From: Kiritimatiellota bacterium
Lineage (GTDB): Bacteria > Verrucomicrobiota > Kiritimatiellia > RFP12 > UBA1067
NCBI GenBank assembly: GCA_009778475.1
Contig: WRJS01000032.1
Coordinates: 1-33,147, forward strand
Reading direction: 5' to 3'
DNA: 33,147 nucleotides
Made by a program: the position numbers and the translations under genes. The notes under the pieces are model-generated. The model was not told the origin of the DNA and did not search any database. It worked only from the letters and a program-made list of their open reading frames with translations. Below are positions 1 through 7,471 of this stretch, piece after piece (position 1 is the first letter of the stretch; the number at the start of each line of letters is the position of its first letter).

Positions 1-120
1 CCCCCGGGGGGGGGGGGGCGGCGGGGCGCGGGGGGGTTTCCCCCCCCCGCCCCCCCAGCACCCCCTGCGCCCCCAAGCCCCCCACCCCCCCGCCGTAGTC
101 CCGCTGTCCTGTAGTCCCGC
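1..120. other. Low-complexity G/C edge of the window
   Basis: The first ~100 bases are almost only runs of C and G, followed by a short doublet of the GTAGTCCCGC type. No reading frame or family is recognisable. This composition is typical of a contig end or a poorly resolved repeat, and part of it may be an assembly artefact. Confidence 0.5.
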
Positions 121-129
121 AATTCTGAA

Positions 130-161
130 TTGCAAGGCGGAAGCCTTGCGCTCCCGGCAAT
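130..161 (+). repeat. GGAA-loop palindrome, AAGGC subtype
   Basis: Stem GCAAGGC (132-138), loop GGAA (139-142), stem GCCTTGC (143-149), followed by the family tail GCTCCCGGCAATTCC. It is the same unit as the four copies at 3234-3376, but both stem arms carry A/T where those have G/C, so pairing is kept by two-sided change. Confidence 0.85.
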
Positions 162-173
162 TCCTCATCGCCG

Positions 174-231
174 CATTCCTCATCCCTCATCCCTCATTTC
201 TCATCCCTCATTCCTAATTCCTAATTCATTT
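174..231. repeat. Heptanucleotide tract (CATCCCT/AATTCCT type)
   Basis: Degenerate 7-bp units run directly up to the next start codon: CATCCCT, CATCCCT, CATTTCT, CATCCCT, CATTCCT, AATTCCT, AATTCAT. The tract fills the position where a ribosome binding site would be expected, and no Shine-Dalgarno sequence is visible there. Confidence 0.8.
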
Positions 232-234
232 TTT

Positions 235-609
235 ATGTCCCACAAAAAAAGATGGTTCGACCTCGCGGACGCGGAAGCGTCCGCGCTGTTGGCGGCGCTT
301 CCCGCGCCCCTGCGCGAAAGGCTCTCCGGCGTTTCCGTCACCCTCGCCCCCTACCCCACCGCAAGCGACATTACCGAAGACGGCGACGAAGAAGACCTGC
401 TCGGGCTCTTCATTGGCGCGGCGCTCGGCGAGGAAATCGCCGACGGCGAACCCTCCCCCGAAATCCGCCTCTTCATCGAGAACATCCTCCACGAAACCGA
501 CGGCAACGAGACCGCCTTCCGCCGCGAGGTCCGCACCACCCTCCTGCACGAGATCGGCCATTACCTCGGCCTCGACGAAGACAGCCTCGAACTGCGCGGC
601 TTGGCATGA
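235..609 (+). CDS. Small zincin-like metallopeptidase family protein (PF06262-type)
   Basis: A 124-aa soluble protein with no signal peptide. The zinc-binding motif HEIGHYLGLDEDSLE lies at residues 105-119 near the C-terminus: H105 and H109 are ligands, E106 is the catalytic base, and D114 fits the HExxHxxGxxD pattern. Motif position and size match the short metallopeptidase family once called DUF1025, whose substrates are mostly unknown. I chose ATG 235 because the frame upstream only translates repeat DNA. No Shine-Dalgarno is seen; a heptad tract abuts the start. Bases 264-285 form a perfect 9-bp palindrome with a GGAA loop, coding for LADAEASA, which may be an absorbed repeat. The gene is convergent with the GGGtGRT gene across a strong terminator hairpin. 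Family assignment is good, function unknown. Confidence 0.85.
   Translation: MSHKKRWFDLADAEASALLAALPAPLRERLSGVSVTLAPYPTASDITEDGDEEDLLGLFIGAALGEEIADGEPSPEIRLFIENILHETDGNETAFRREVRTTLLHEIGHYLGLDEDSLELRGLA
264..285 (+). repeat. In-frame GGAA-loop palindrome in the metallopeptidase gene
   Basis: CGCGGACGC (264-272), loop GGAA (273-276), GCGTCCGCG (277-285): a perfect 9-bp stem. It has the same loop as the intergenic palindromes but lacks their tail, so membership of that family is uncertain. Confidence 0.5.
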
Positions 610-680
610 TTGCCGGGAGCGCAAGGCTTCCGCCTTGTAATGTTGACGATGCAGGGCGGAAGCCCTGCGCTCCCGGCATT
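610..680. repeat. Two GGAA/TTCC-loop palindromes head to head; rest of the spacer to 808 is empty
   Basis: Copy 1, minus orientation: GCAAGGC 621-627, loop TTCC, GCCTTGT 632-638. Copy 2, plus orientation: GCAGGGC 651-657, loop GGAA, GCCCTGC 662-668. Both have the CTCCCGGCA-type tail. They follow the metallopeptidase stop directly. I see no gene or site between 681 and 808. Confidence 0.85.
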
Positions 681-808
681 TGCGCTCTCGGCATTTGTTG
701 GTCTGGGATTCCTCGTCCCCGCAAGTATCCTGACCAACGCCTGCCTTGGCGGTCGGGCTTCTGGCGGCGTTCTGGGTCAGGAAAAAAATCGGGGTGATCC
801 GGTAACCC

Positions 809-845
809 AAAATGCAGGGGGCGAAACTTTCGCCCCCTGCATTTT
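809..845. terminator. Bidirectional terminator hairpin between convergent genes
   Basis: A perfect 18-bp inverted repeat (809-826 and 828-845) has a single-base loop. The stem starts with AAAA and ends with TTTT, so either strand gives a GC-rich hairpin followed by a short U run. It lies between the plus-strand metallopeptidase and the minus-strand GGGtGRT gene, as expected for a shared terminator. Confidence 0.8.
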
Positions 846-846
846 A

Positions 847-915
847 ACCACTAGCCACTGATCACTAGCCACTAGCCACTAACCACTAGCCACTGATCAC
901 TGGCCACTAATCACT
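847..915. repeat. Heptanucleotide tract (CACTAGC type) overlapping the GGGtGRT stop
   Basis: About nine 7-bp units with core CACT: CACTAGC, CACTGAT, CACTAGC, CACTAGC, CACTAAC, CACTAGC, CACTGAT, CACTGGC, CACTAAT. CTAG and TGATCA carry a stop codon on both strands. The TGA stop of the minus-strand GGGtGRT gene (911-913) lies inside the tract. Confidence 0.85.
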
Positions 916-1912
916 TCTTGCAGCACTCCTCGATGGACACGGCGACCGCGACGGTCGCGCCGACCATCGGGTTGTTGCCCATGCCGAGGAAGCCCATCAT
1001 CTCGACGTGCGCGGGCACGGAGGACGACCCCGCGAACTGCGCGTCGGAGTGCATCCGCCCCATGGTGTCGGTCATGCCGTAGGAGGCGGGGCCGGCGGCC
1101 ATGTTGTCGGGGTGCAGGGTGCGGCCCGTGCCGCCGCCGGACGCGACGGAGAAGTACCGCTTGCCTTTCTCGACGCACTCTTTCTTGTACGTCCCCGCGA
1201 CGGGGTGCTGGAAGCGCGTGGGGTTGGTGGAGTTGCCCGTGATGGACACGTCAACGCCCTCGAGCCACATGACCGCGACGCCCTCGCGCACGTCGTCCGC
1301 GCCGTAGCAGCGCACGGTCGCGCGCGGGCCCTTGGAGAACGCGGTCTTTTTCGTGACCTTGACCTTGCCCGTGGCGTAGTTGAACGCGGTCTCGCAGTGG
1401 GTGAAGCCGTTGATGCGGCTGATGATATAGGCCGCGTCCTTGCCCAGCCCGTTGAGGATGACCTGCAGCGGGGCCTTGCGGACCTTGTTGGCCTTCATCG
1501 CGATGCCGATCGCGCCCTCGGCGGCGGCGAACGACTCGTGCCCCGCGAGGAAGCAGAAGCACTTCGTCTCCTCGCGCAGCAGCATGGCGGCGAGGTTGCC
1601 GTGGCCGATGCCGACGCTGCGGTCGTCCGCCACGGAGCCGGGGATGCAGAACGCCTGCAAGCCCTCGCCGATGGCCTCGGCGGCGTCGGCGGCTTTCTTG
1701 CAGCCTTTCTTCAGCGCGATGGCCGCGCCCAGCACATACGCCCACTTCGCGTTCTCGAAGCAGATGTTCTGGATGGACGTGCAGATGTCGTAGGGGTCGA
1801 AGCCCTTGTCCTGGCAGAGCTTGCGCGCGGCCTGGAGGTCGGCGATGCCGTATTTCTTGCAGGCCGCGTTGACCTGCTTGATGCGGCGTGAGTAACTTTC
1901 AAAGAGAGCCAT
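911..1912 (-). CDS. GGGtGRT protein
   Basis: A 333-aa protein of the family named after its signature, here GGGTGRT at residues 259-265 followed by LHPDN. It is a soluble, Cys-containing protein with no transmembrane segment. The family is of unknown biochemical function and is found mainly in anaerobes, often beside a NifU-like scaffold, as here. Start ATG 1912; an AGGA sits 9 nt upstream and is itself formed by a variant heptad of the preceding tract. It is the third gene of the run scaffold - DUF3795 - GGGtGRT, with spacings of 12 and 32 nt, so co-transcription is likely. The association suggests a role with metal clusters or redox chemistry, but that is inference. The stop codon is provided by the CACT heptad tract. 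Confidence 0.92.
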   Translation of the reverse strand: MALFESYSRRIKQVNAACKKYGIADLQAARKLCQDKGFDPYDICTSIQNICFENAKWAYVLGAAIALKKGCKKAADAAEAIGEGLQAFCIPGSVADDRSVGIGHGNLAAMLLREETKCFCFLAGHESFAAAEGAIGIAMKANKVRKAPLQVILNGLGKDAAYIISRINGFTHCETAFNYATGKVKVTKKTAFSKGPRATVRCYGADDVREGVAVMWLEGVDVSITGNSTNPTRFQHPVAGTYKKECVEKGKRYFSVASGGGTGRTLHPDNMAAGPASYGMTDTMGRMHSDAQFAGSSSVPAHVEMMGFLGMGNNPMVGATVAVAVSIEECCKK

Positions 1913-1915
1913 AAG

Positions 1916-1952
1916 ATTAGTTCCTAGTTTTTAGTTTCTAGTTTCTAGTTTT
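1916..1952. repeat. Heptanucleotide tract (TAGTTTC type) between DUF3795 and GGGtGRT
   Basis: Units TAGTTCC, TAGTTTT, TAGTTTC, TAGTTTC, TAGTTTT. Read on the minus strand it contains the TAG stop of the DUF3795 gene (1945-1947) and the AGGA upstream of the GGGtGRT start. CTAG gives TAG on both strands, and the 7-nt step rotates it through the frames. Confidence 0.85.
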
Positions 1953-2277
1953 GAGACAGGTTTTTCGCCGCGCAGGGAACCTGAGCGATGAAGTCGTTGA
2001 TGGTCTTGCACGCCTTGAAGTCCGCGCACGCGCCGCAGTCGGCGACGCCTTTCCCGGAGGCGCACTTGCGAATCTCGCATTGAGAGCAGTACCCCATCCT
2101 CACGCCGCCCTCTTTGCAGGAGGAGCAGTTGATCATCTCGGGCGTGAAGTTGAAGTTGAACTTCACCGTCCACTCGGCGGCGGTCTTTTCCCGCAACGCC
2201 TGATCATCACTCTTCATGGCGAGGTACGCACCGCACTGGGCGCAATCCAAACCGCAATAGGCAATTAACTTTTCCAT
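1945..2277 (-). CDS. DUF3795 Cys-rich protein
   Basis: A 110-aa Cys-rich protein. The N-terminal motif CGLDCAQCGAY is typical of the DUF3795 family (PF12675). Further clusters read NCSSC, GYCSQC, KCASG and DCGAC, so there are enough paired cysteines for one or two zinc sites or an Fe-S site. No signal peptide or membrane segment. The function of the family is not established. The gene lies 12 nt after the NifU-like scaffold and 32 nt before GGGtGRT on the same strand. This makes a metal- or cluster-linked role plausible, though unproven. The last codons (SQN and the stop) are read from the TAGTTTC heptad tract, so the original C-terminus may have been replaced. Confidence 0.85.
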   Translation of the reverse strand: MEKLIAYCGLDCAQCGAYLAMKSDDQALREKTAAEWTVKFNFNFTPEMINCSSCKEGGVRMGYCSQCEIRKCASGKGVADCGACADFKACKTINDFIAQVPCAAKNLSQN

Positions 2278-2289
2278 GCCGTCCCCTTA

Positions 2290-3003
2290 CTACTCGTGCC
2301 GCGGGTCGATGAACCTCACCGCGCCGTCCTCCGCCTTGAAGCGGCCGTAGGTGGCGGTGCATTTCGCAAGGGCCTCGTTCGCGTCCGCGCCCTTCTTGAC
2401 CTGCTCGAGGAACTGCCCGAGGCGGATGAACTCGTAGCCGATAACCTCGTCGTTCTTGTCCAGCGCGAGGCGCTTGATGTAGCCCTCCGCCATCTCCAGA
2501 TAGCGCACACCCTTCTGCGCCGTGCTGTACATCGTGCCGACCTGCGAGCGCAGGCCCTTGCCCAAGTCCTCCAGCCCCGCGCCGATGGGCAGGCCGCCCT
2601 CGGAGAACGCGGACTGCGTGCGGCCGTAGGCGATCTGCAAAAACAACTCGCGCATGGCCGTGTTGATCGCGTCGCACACGAGGTCCGTGTTCATGGCCTC
2701 CAAGACAGTCTTGCCCGGCAGCACCTCCGCCGCCATCGCCGCCGAGTGCGTCATGCCCGAGCACCCGATGGTCTCGACCAGCGCCTCCTGAATCACGCCA
2801 TCCTTGACATTGAGCGTCAGCTTACACGCCCCCTGCTGCGGCGCGCACCAGCCCACGCCGTGCGTCAGGCCGGAAATATCCTTGACCTCCTTCACCTGCA
2901 CCCACTTGCCTTCTTCCGGCACCGGTGCCGGCCCGTGCGCCGCGCCCTTCTTGACGCAACACATCTGCTCGACCTCATGCGAGCACTGATACGGACAACT
3001 CAT
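2290..3003 (-). CDS. NifU/IscU-like Fe-S cluster assembly scaffold protein
   Basis: A 237-aa protein with a NifU N-terminal-like domain at about residues 40-160. C53 and C60 lie in WCAPQQGAC, and C81 in ETIGCSGMTHSAAMAAE followed by LPGKTVLEAMN; this layout fits IscU/NifU proteins, which hold a transient cluster on Cys ligands. An extra N-terminal stretch carries C3, C7 and the pair C15-C16. It is longer than IscU (about 130 aa) and the C-terminal ~75 residues are not a recognised NifU domain. Start ATG 3003 has a strong GGAGGT 6 nt upstream. It is the first gene of the operon with DUF3795 and GGGtGRT and lies just behind a sigma70-like promoter. Scaffold function is inferred from the family. 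Confidence 0.85.
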   Translation of the reverse strand: MSCPYQCSHEVEQMCCVKKGAAHGPAPVPEEGKWVQVKEVKDISGLTHGVGWCAPQQGACKLTLNVKDGVIQEALVETIGCSGMTHSAAMAAEVLPGKTVLEAMNTDLVCDAINTAMRELFLQIAYGRTQSAFSEGGLPIGAGLEDLGKGLRSQVGTMYSTAQKGVRYLEMAEGYIKRLALDKNDEVIGYEFIRLGQFLEQVKKGADANEALAKCTATYGRFKAEDGAVRFIDPRHE

Positions 3004-3035
3004 GAATTACCTCCAATGGTTTTGGAAAGCGCATA

Positions 3036-3064
3036 ATTATACACCAATGCCCTCAGGAATACAA
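3036..3064 (-). promoter_or_regulatory. Sigma70-like promoter of the scaffold-DUF3795-GGGtGRT operon
   Basis: On the minus strand: -35 TTGTAT (3059-3064), 17-nt spacer, perfect -10 TATAAT (3036-3041). The expected start of transcription is near 3029, giving a leader of about 26 nt that contains the GGAGGT ribosome binding site. Confidence 0.75.
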
Positions 3065-3120
3065 CCCCGAAGAAACGCGAGACAGGGATTCGCGGAGAGA
3101 TAGCAGTTTAAGTTGATAAT

Positions 3121-3224
3121 GAGGAGACAGGGAGGGGGCGGAGGGGATGAAGGAGATGGAGGGGATAAAGGGGACGAAGGGGACGGAGGTGTTTCTCTTT
3201 TCCTCTTGGTCCCCTTCGTCCCCT
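3121..3224. repeat. G-rich 9-bp minisatellite with inverted C-rich arm
   Basis: Degenerate repeats built on GGGGACGAA fill 3121-3190. The arm AGGGGACGAAGGGGAC (3169-3184) pairs perfectly with GTCCCCTTCGTCCCCT (3209-3224) across a 24-nt loop. The same construction occurs at 8615-8718. Several GGGG runs 5 nt apart could form a G-quadruplex. Confidence 0.75.
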
Positions 3225-3233
3225 GATTCCTCA

Positions 3234-3376
3234 TTGCAGGGCGGAAGCCCTGCGTTCCCGGCAATTCCTAATTGCAGGGCGGAAGCCCTGCGTTCCCGGC
3301 AATTCCTAATTGCAGGGCGGAAGCCCTGCGTTCCCGGCAACTCCTAATTGCAGGGCGGAAGCCCTGCGCTCCCGGG
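3234..3376 (+). repeat. Four tandem 38-bp GGAA-loop palindromes
   Basis: Copies begin at 3234, 3272, 3310 and 3348, an exact 38-bp period. Each holds GCAGGGCGGAAGCCCTGC (7-bp stem, GGAA loop), then GTTCCCGGCAATTCCTAA; the fourth has GCTCCC and a shortened tail. There are no unique spacers. They lie between the scaffold promoter and the end of the beta-helix gene, where stacked hairpins could stop transcription of the latter. Confidence 0.9.
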
Positions 3377-3382
3377 GGGGGC

Positions 3383-6300
3383 TCAGTCCGCTATGGCCTT
3401 GACCTTGAAGAAGGCTTTGCCGGTGGCGGGGAACTTGGCGGTGAGGACGCGCATGGCGTAGTCGGCCTCGCGGGAGACGCCGGGATGCTCGCCTTCGGGG
3501 CATTCCTCCCAGTCGCCTAGCACGAGGTCGCCGCGGACATAGACGGTGTATTTCGCGCGGGCGTAGCGCACGCGCTCGGGTAGCCATGAGAGCAGCACGT
3601 CGCCGCCGGGTTCAACCGCGATGGCGTCCACGTACACCCAGTGCCAGCCGTCCTCTTCCTCCTCCTCTTCCTCTTCCCATTGGGCGTACACGCGGCGCGC
3701 GGAGCCGTCGAAGGGGGTGTCGCCCGTGACGGGGATGCCGCTGCCGTCCATCGCGGTGTTCCATCCGGTGAAGGTCCAGCCGGGCCCTCGGTCGGGGTTC
3801 GTGGCGGGCAGCACGTAGCACCCGTCGGCGGCGGGGATGATCTCCCATGCGACGAGGGTGTCGTCGGCGTGGTACAGGTAGATCACGTCGTCGCCTTCCT
3901 TGTCGAGCCACAGCGCGTAGAGGGTGCCGCCGTTGGGCTGGTCCCAGACGTTGGCGCCGGTGCCGTCGGCGTGGTAGTAGAGTTTCCCGAGGGCGTTGGT
4001 GTACCCGGCGAATACGAGCAGGGGGTCCATCGCGACGGGCGGCACGATGGTCGGCATCGTGAAGCCGTACAGGGCTTCGACGATGAGGGTGGGCGCGGGC
4101 GTGTTCATGGTGAGCGTGTTGGGCTCGAGGATGACGGTGAACCGGTCTGCCGCCACCCACTGCGCGTACACGACGTGCGCGGACTCGGCCTCGATGAACT
4201 CCGTGTTTTCATCAATGGCGTTGCCCTCGGCGTCGGCCCAGCCGTCAAACCAGTACCCGGGGCGTGCGGGCGTGACCTCGGGCAGGACGTAGTAGCCGGT
4301 GGAGACGGTTTCCTGCATCGTGGGGGTGCCGCCGTTGCCGTTGTAGATGACGTTGTGGGTGGAGACCCAGACGGCGTACACGTTGAGCGTGGAGGTCGCG
4401 GGGATGAAGGGGGTCTTGCCCGTGACCCACTCGCCCTTGCCGTTGGGCGAGGTGTTCCATCCGGCGAAGGCGTACCCTAGGCGCTCCATGTCGTCCTCGG
4501 GCAGCACATAGAACCAGTCTTCGGGCGTGACGAGGCGGTGTTCGCTCGTGCCGTCGTTCCAGTGGAACGTCACGCCGTCGAAGAACTCGTAGGCGCCGAT
4601 GTCCACGGTCAGGTCGTAGATGCGCGGGTGTCCCGCAAGGTCGGCGCCGTTCCACGACGCTGGCACATACGCGTTGTTCCCGGCGTTGATGCAGTGCGAC
4701 AGCGCCCCGAGTTTGAAATTCCCGTTTGCCGCGTCCACGAACAGCGGGTCGGCGCTGCGGTTGCCGTTGCCGAGCCTCGGTGTCGGCGTGCTGCAGTAAA
4801 ACATGCGGCTGAGGGTGATGTCGATCCAGTCGGGGTTGTTGGCGTTGACGACGGCGCGGGTGTTGCCCCACATAATCGTGTTGTAGTGGGTGCCGGAACG
4901 CACGGCGGCACCGGCCGTCCCCGAGGCGGTGGAGTGGTTCAGCGTGAAGGTGCAGTTGCGCGTGATCCGTCCCGCGCTGGTGTACAGCCCTGCGCCCCGA
5001 TCCGCCTTGTTGCCGTGAACGAGGCACTGCTCCATGGCGGCGTAGTACGCCCCGCCGCCATAGCGCGGCGTGGTGTTCGAATACACCAGGCAGTGCGCCA
5101 GCGTGCCGTAATGCGCCCCGCCCCCGTTGTAGTTCCCCGACACCGTGTTGGCATAGACACGGCAATGCTCCAGCGTGCTGTAGTTCGCCCCGCCCCCGGC
5201 GTTCAGCGACGTGTTCGCGTAAATCTTCGAGTGCGACACCTTGCCGAAGTTCACGCCGCCGCCGCGGTTGCCCGTCGCCCTGTTGTTGTGAATCTCCGAG
5301 CGCGTCACCACGACGGGGTTCGCCGCGCTGTTCGCGTATGCGCCGCCGCCCGCGTAGGAGGCCGTGTTGTGGGCGATGACGCACTCGTCCACGACGCTGT
5401 ACGCCACGCCGCCGCCAAAGCGCGCCGAGTTGTTCGTGATGACGCAGCCTATCACCGTGCCGCCATAGACCCCGCCGCCGTAGCTCGTGGGGTTCGCCGT
5501 TCCCGGCGCCGTCCCGCCCCGCAGCGTGAAGCCGACGAGCTTCGTCTGGTTCTGCCTCGGCGCCATGGCCAGCGTGGCGCAACGGTTCGTCGATGTGCCG
5601 GCCACGATGGTGTCCTCCGGCCCGTTCAAACTGCGGATCGTGATGTCCCGGTTCGACGTCTTGAACGCCGCATACACCCCGTTGCTCACGATGACCGTCC
5701 CGTAGGAGCTCACCGCATCCACGCCGCCTTGAATCGTCTTCTTCGCCGTCTCCCAGCTTGCCCCGTCCCACGCGTCGTTGCCGAAACCCTGCGCGACATA
5801 GACCGCCCGCTTCGGCACCCCGTACTCGAACGCCCCGATGTCCACGACCTCGCCACCGCCGCCATTGATGATGCGGAAATTCCCCGCAAGGTCAACCCCG
5901 TCCCAGCCCGCCAAGAGCGGGGTGATGAGCACATTGAACCCCTTGTCGATACACGGCGAAGCGCCCTGCAACTGGAAATTCCCGCCCGCCTCGTTCACGA
6001 ACCTCGGATCCTCGTTCCCCGGCAACAGCGCATTGACGCTGGTGGATCCCTGCGGCGCCGTCGTGTAGCAGAAATTCATCGCGGTGCCGTTGTGGTTCAC
6101 ATTCCCCGTGCCGCCCCCGGCACGCGTGTTCCCCCAGATCAGCGAGTTGTTGTGCGTGCCGCCCGACACGCCAACCCCCGCCGTCCCCGTCCCCGTGCAC
6201 CGGTTGCCGACAATCGTGCAATTGTACGACACCCCCCCGAACGTGCCGCTCCCGCCGGCCGCCCCGTTCACCTCCACCACATTGCCCTGCACCAGGCACT

Positions 6301-7252
6301 GCTCCAGCTGCGCGGTATGCGAGCCGCCGCCCGCTGTCCCCGCCGTGTTGCGGATCAGCCTGCACAAGACCGCCGTGCCCGTCCACACGCCGCCGCCATT
6401 CGTGCCAGCCCTGTTCCCCACGACATCGCACCGCTCCAGGTTCCCCCACTTCGCGCCGCCCCCCTGCGCCGTCGCACGGTTCTCCGAAATCGTGCATCCC
6501 CTCACGGCAAGCCGCCCCGTGGCGTTGTTCAGCCCCGAGACCCCGCCGCCATCCAAGGCCACGTTCTGCGAAATCACGCACCCCTCCACCACGTTGCCGC
6601 TCCCGTAAGCCCCGCCGCCAAACGCCGGCGAGACATTCCCCGACACCGTGCATCCCGAAAGGTCGCAGTAAAACGCGCCCCCCCCGTGCCCCGCGTTCAC
6701 CGCCCCCGTCGCCCTGTTATCGGAGACGACGCAGTTAATCAACTCGCCATACGCCGCGCCGCCCCCCGCCGTCGCGCGATTCCCCGCGATGACGCAGTCC
6801 GTCAGCGTGCCGCCATACGAGCCGCCGCCCTGCCCCGCCTTCGCCGTGGCGCCCCCCGCCACCACGCCGTTCATCAGCGTGAACCCCACCAGCTGGACAT
6901 CGCGGCTTGTGCTTGTCCCCATGTCCGCGCAACGGGCGCCGCCCGCGCCGTCAATGAACGTCACCGCCGCGCCGCCCGTGCTCTCGATCGTCAACTCCCG
7001 GTTCGCCACCGCAAACGGCGCATACTTCCCCGGCAGCACCACGATCGAGTCATCCTCGCCCGTGAGCGCACGGATCGCATCCTGAATCTCCGTGAACGGC
7101 GCCTCCTCGCTCCCGTCCGACGGCCCCGCCGCCCCATCATAACCCTTATCCACATAGAGTTGGGCTTTCGCCCCTATCGCGCTTCCAAGCGCAAGATAGC
7201 CTGTCAAAACGGTTTTCCGCAAAGACAGCGACATGAACTTCTGTTTTCTCAT
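3383..7252 (-). CDS. Secreted beta-helix repeat protein with C-terminal InlB-type repeats
   Basis: A 1289-aa surface or secreted protein. The N-terminus has a basic start, a hydrophobic stretch and an AKA-Q boundary, consistent with a signal peptide. Two homologous right-handed beta-helix blocks follow (about 30-480 and 485-890), each opening with YVxxGxG/A and a list of stacked GGG-A-Y / C-V-I-x-N-N-A turns of the polymorphic-outer-membrane-protein type. Each ends with DPxFV, GNF, LxxxSxCIxxG and DIGAxE. Then come about four InlB B-repeats (AGWNTSPNG, YAQWVA, TGWNTAMDG), an acidic run of eight Glu, and a ~70-residue beta-rich tail. No transmembrane barrel or known sorting signal is visible. 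ATG 7252 has AAGGA close upstream; ATG 7234 is an alternative. A role in adhesion or glycan binding is inferred only. Confidence 0.88.
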   Translation of the reverse strand: MRKQKFMSLSLRKTVLTGYLALGSAIGAKAQLYVDKGYDGAAGPSDGSEEAPFTEIQDAIRALTGEDDSIVVLPGKYAPFAVANRELTIESTGGAAVTFIDGAGGARCADMGTSTSRDVQLVGFTLMNGVVAGGATAKAGQGGGSYGGTLTDCVIAGNRATAGGGAAYGELINCVVSDNRATGAVNAGHGGGAFYCDLSGCTVSGNVSPAFGGGAYGSGNVVEGCVISQNVALDGGGVSGLNNATGRLAVRGCTISENRATAQGGGAKWGNLERCDVVGNRAGTNGGGVWTGTAVLCRLIRNTAGTAGGGSHTAQLEQCLVQGNVVEVNGAAGGSGTFGGVSYNCTIVGNRCTGTGTAGVGVSGGTHNNSLIWGNTRAGGGTGNVNHNGTAMNFCYTTAPQGSTSVNALLPGNEDPRFVNEAGGNFQLQGASPCIDKGFNVLITPLLAGWDGVDLAGNFRIINGGGGEVVDIGAFEYGVPKRAVYVAQGFGNDAWDGASWETAKKTIQGGVDAVSSYGTVIVSNGVYAAFKTSNRDITIRSLNGPEDTIVAGTSTNRCATLAMAPRQNQTKLVGFTLRGGTAPGTANPTSYGGGVYGGTVIGCVITNNSARFGGGVAYSVVDECVIAHNTASYAGGGAYANSAANPVVVTRSEIHNNRATGNRGGGVNFGKVSHSKIYANTSLNAGGGANYSTLEHCRVYANTVSGNYNGGGAHYGTLAHCLVYSNTTPRYGGGAYYAAMEQCLVHGNKADRGAGLYTSAGRITRNCTFTLNHSTASGTAGAAVRSGTHYNTIMWGNTRAVVNANNPDWIDITLSRMFYCSTPTPRLGNGNRSADPLFVDAANGNFKLGALSHCINAGNNAYVPASWNGADLAGHPRIYDLTVDIGAYEFFDGVTFHWNDGTSEHRLVTPEDWFYVLPEDDMERLGYAFAGWNTSPNGKGEWVTGKTPFIPATSTLNVYAVWVSTHNVIYNGNGGTPTMQETVSTGYYVLPEVTPARPGYWFDGWADAEGNAIDENTEFIEAESAHVVYAQWVAADRFTVILEPNTLTMNTPAPTLIVEALYGFTMPTIVPPVAMDPLLVFAGYTNALGKLYYHADGTGANVWDQPNGGTLYALWLDKEGDDVIYLYHADDTLVAWEIIPAADGCYVLPATNPDRGPGWTFTGWNTAMDGSGIPVTGDTPFDGSARRVYAQWEEEEEEEEDGWHWVYVDAIAVEPGGDVLLSWLPERVRYARAKYTVYVRGDLVLGDWEECPEGEHPGVSREADYAMRVLTAKFPATGKAFFKVKAIAD

Positions 7253-7309
7253 TTTTCCTTCTCCGTATTGTTAATTGGAGTTAATACAGTTCTGGAAACA
7301 ATTCGGCAT

Positions 7310-7338
7310 ATAATAAGGTATCGCATTTTATTTGTCAA
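7310..7338 (-). promoter_or_regulatory. Sigma70-like promoter of the beta-helix gene
   Basis: Minus strand: -35 TTGACA (7333-7338), 17-nt spacer, -10 TATTAT (7310-7315). The predicted transcript begins near 7303, about 50 nt before ATG 7252. The region is AT-rich against a GC-rich background, which supports a true promoter. Confidence 0.8.
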
Positions 7339-7408
7339 CACCTTTTTATTAAATTTATTTTGCCGCGCTGGAAGGTGGGGCAATCTTTTTTACGTATTTA
7401 GCGTGGTT

Positions 7409-7460
7409 TGCGGCTAAAACGGCCTTGGGTCGTGCGGTTTTAGGACAGGCCTAATGGGCT
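7409..7460 (+). repeat. Copy 1 of a dispersed ~50-bp element
   Basis: This stretch aligns with 26684-26735 at about 39 of 50 positions without gaps. The common core includes TGCGGTTT, AGGACAG and TAATG. Both copies lie in gene-free DNA upstream of a promoter. No coding potential is visible in either. Confidence 0.6.
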
Positions 7461-7471
7461 GATTTCCCGGG

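Noticed and set aside
130..234. Longer N-terminus for the metallopeptidase starting in the repeat
   Set aside because: It would translate a palindrome and a heptad tract (MQGGSLALPAI and so on). The same translated-repeat peptide appears at other non-genic sites.
3234..3376. CRISPR-like array of 38-bp repeats
   Set aside because: The copies are directly adjacent with no unique spacers, each is a palindrome also found singly elsewhere, and no cas gene is present.
3037..3587. Several short frames containing QGGSPALPAI or RKPCAPG peptides
   Set aside because: These are translations of the 38-bp palindromic repeat in various frames and not genes.
4538..7417. A 959-codon plus-strand frame opposite the beta-helix gene
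   Set aside because: Antisense shadow of a repetitive GC-rich gene; no start signal or recognisable motif.
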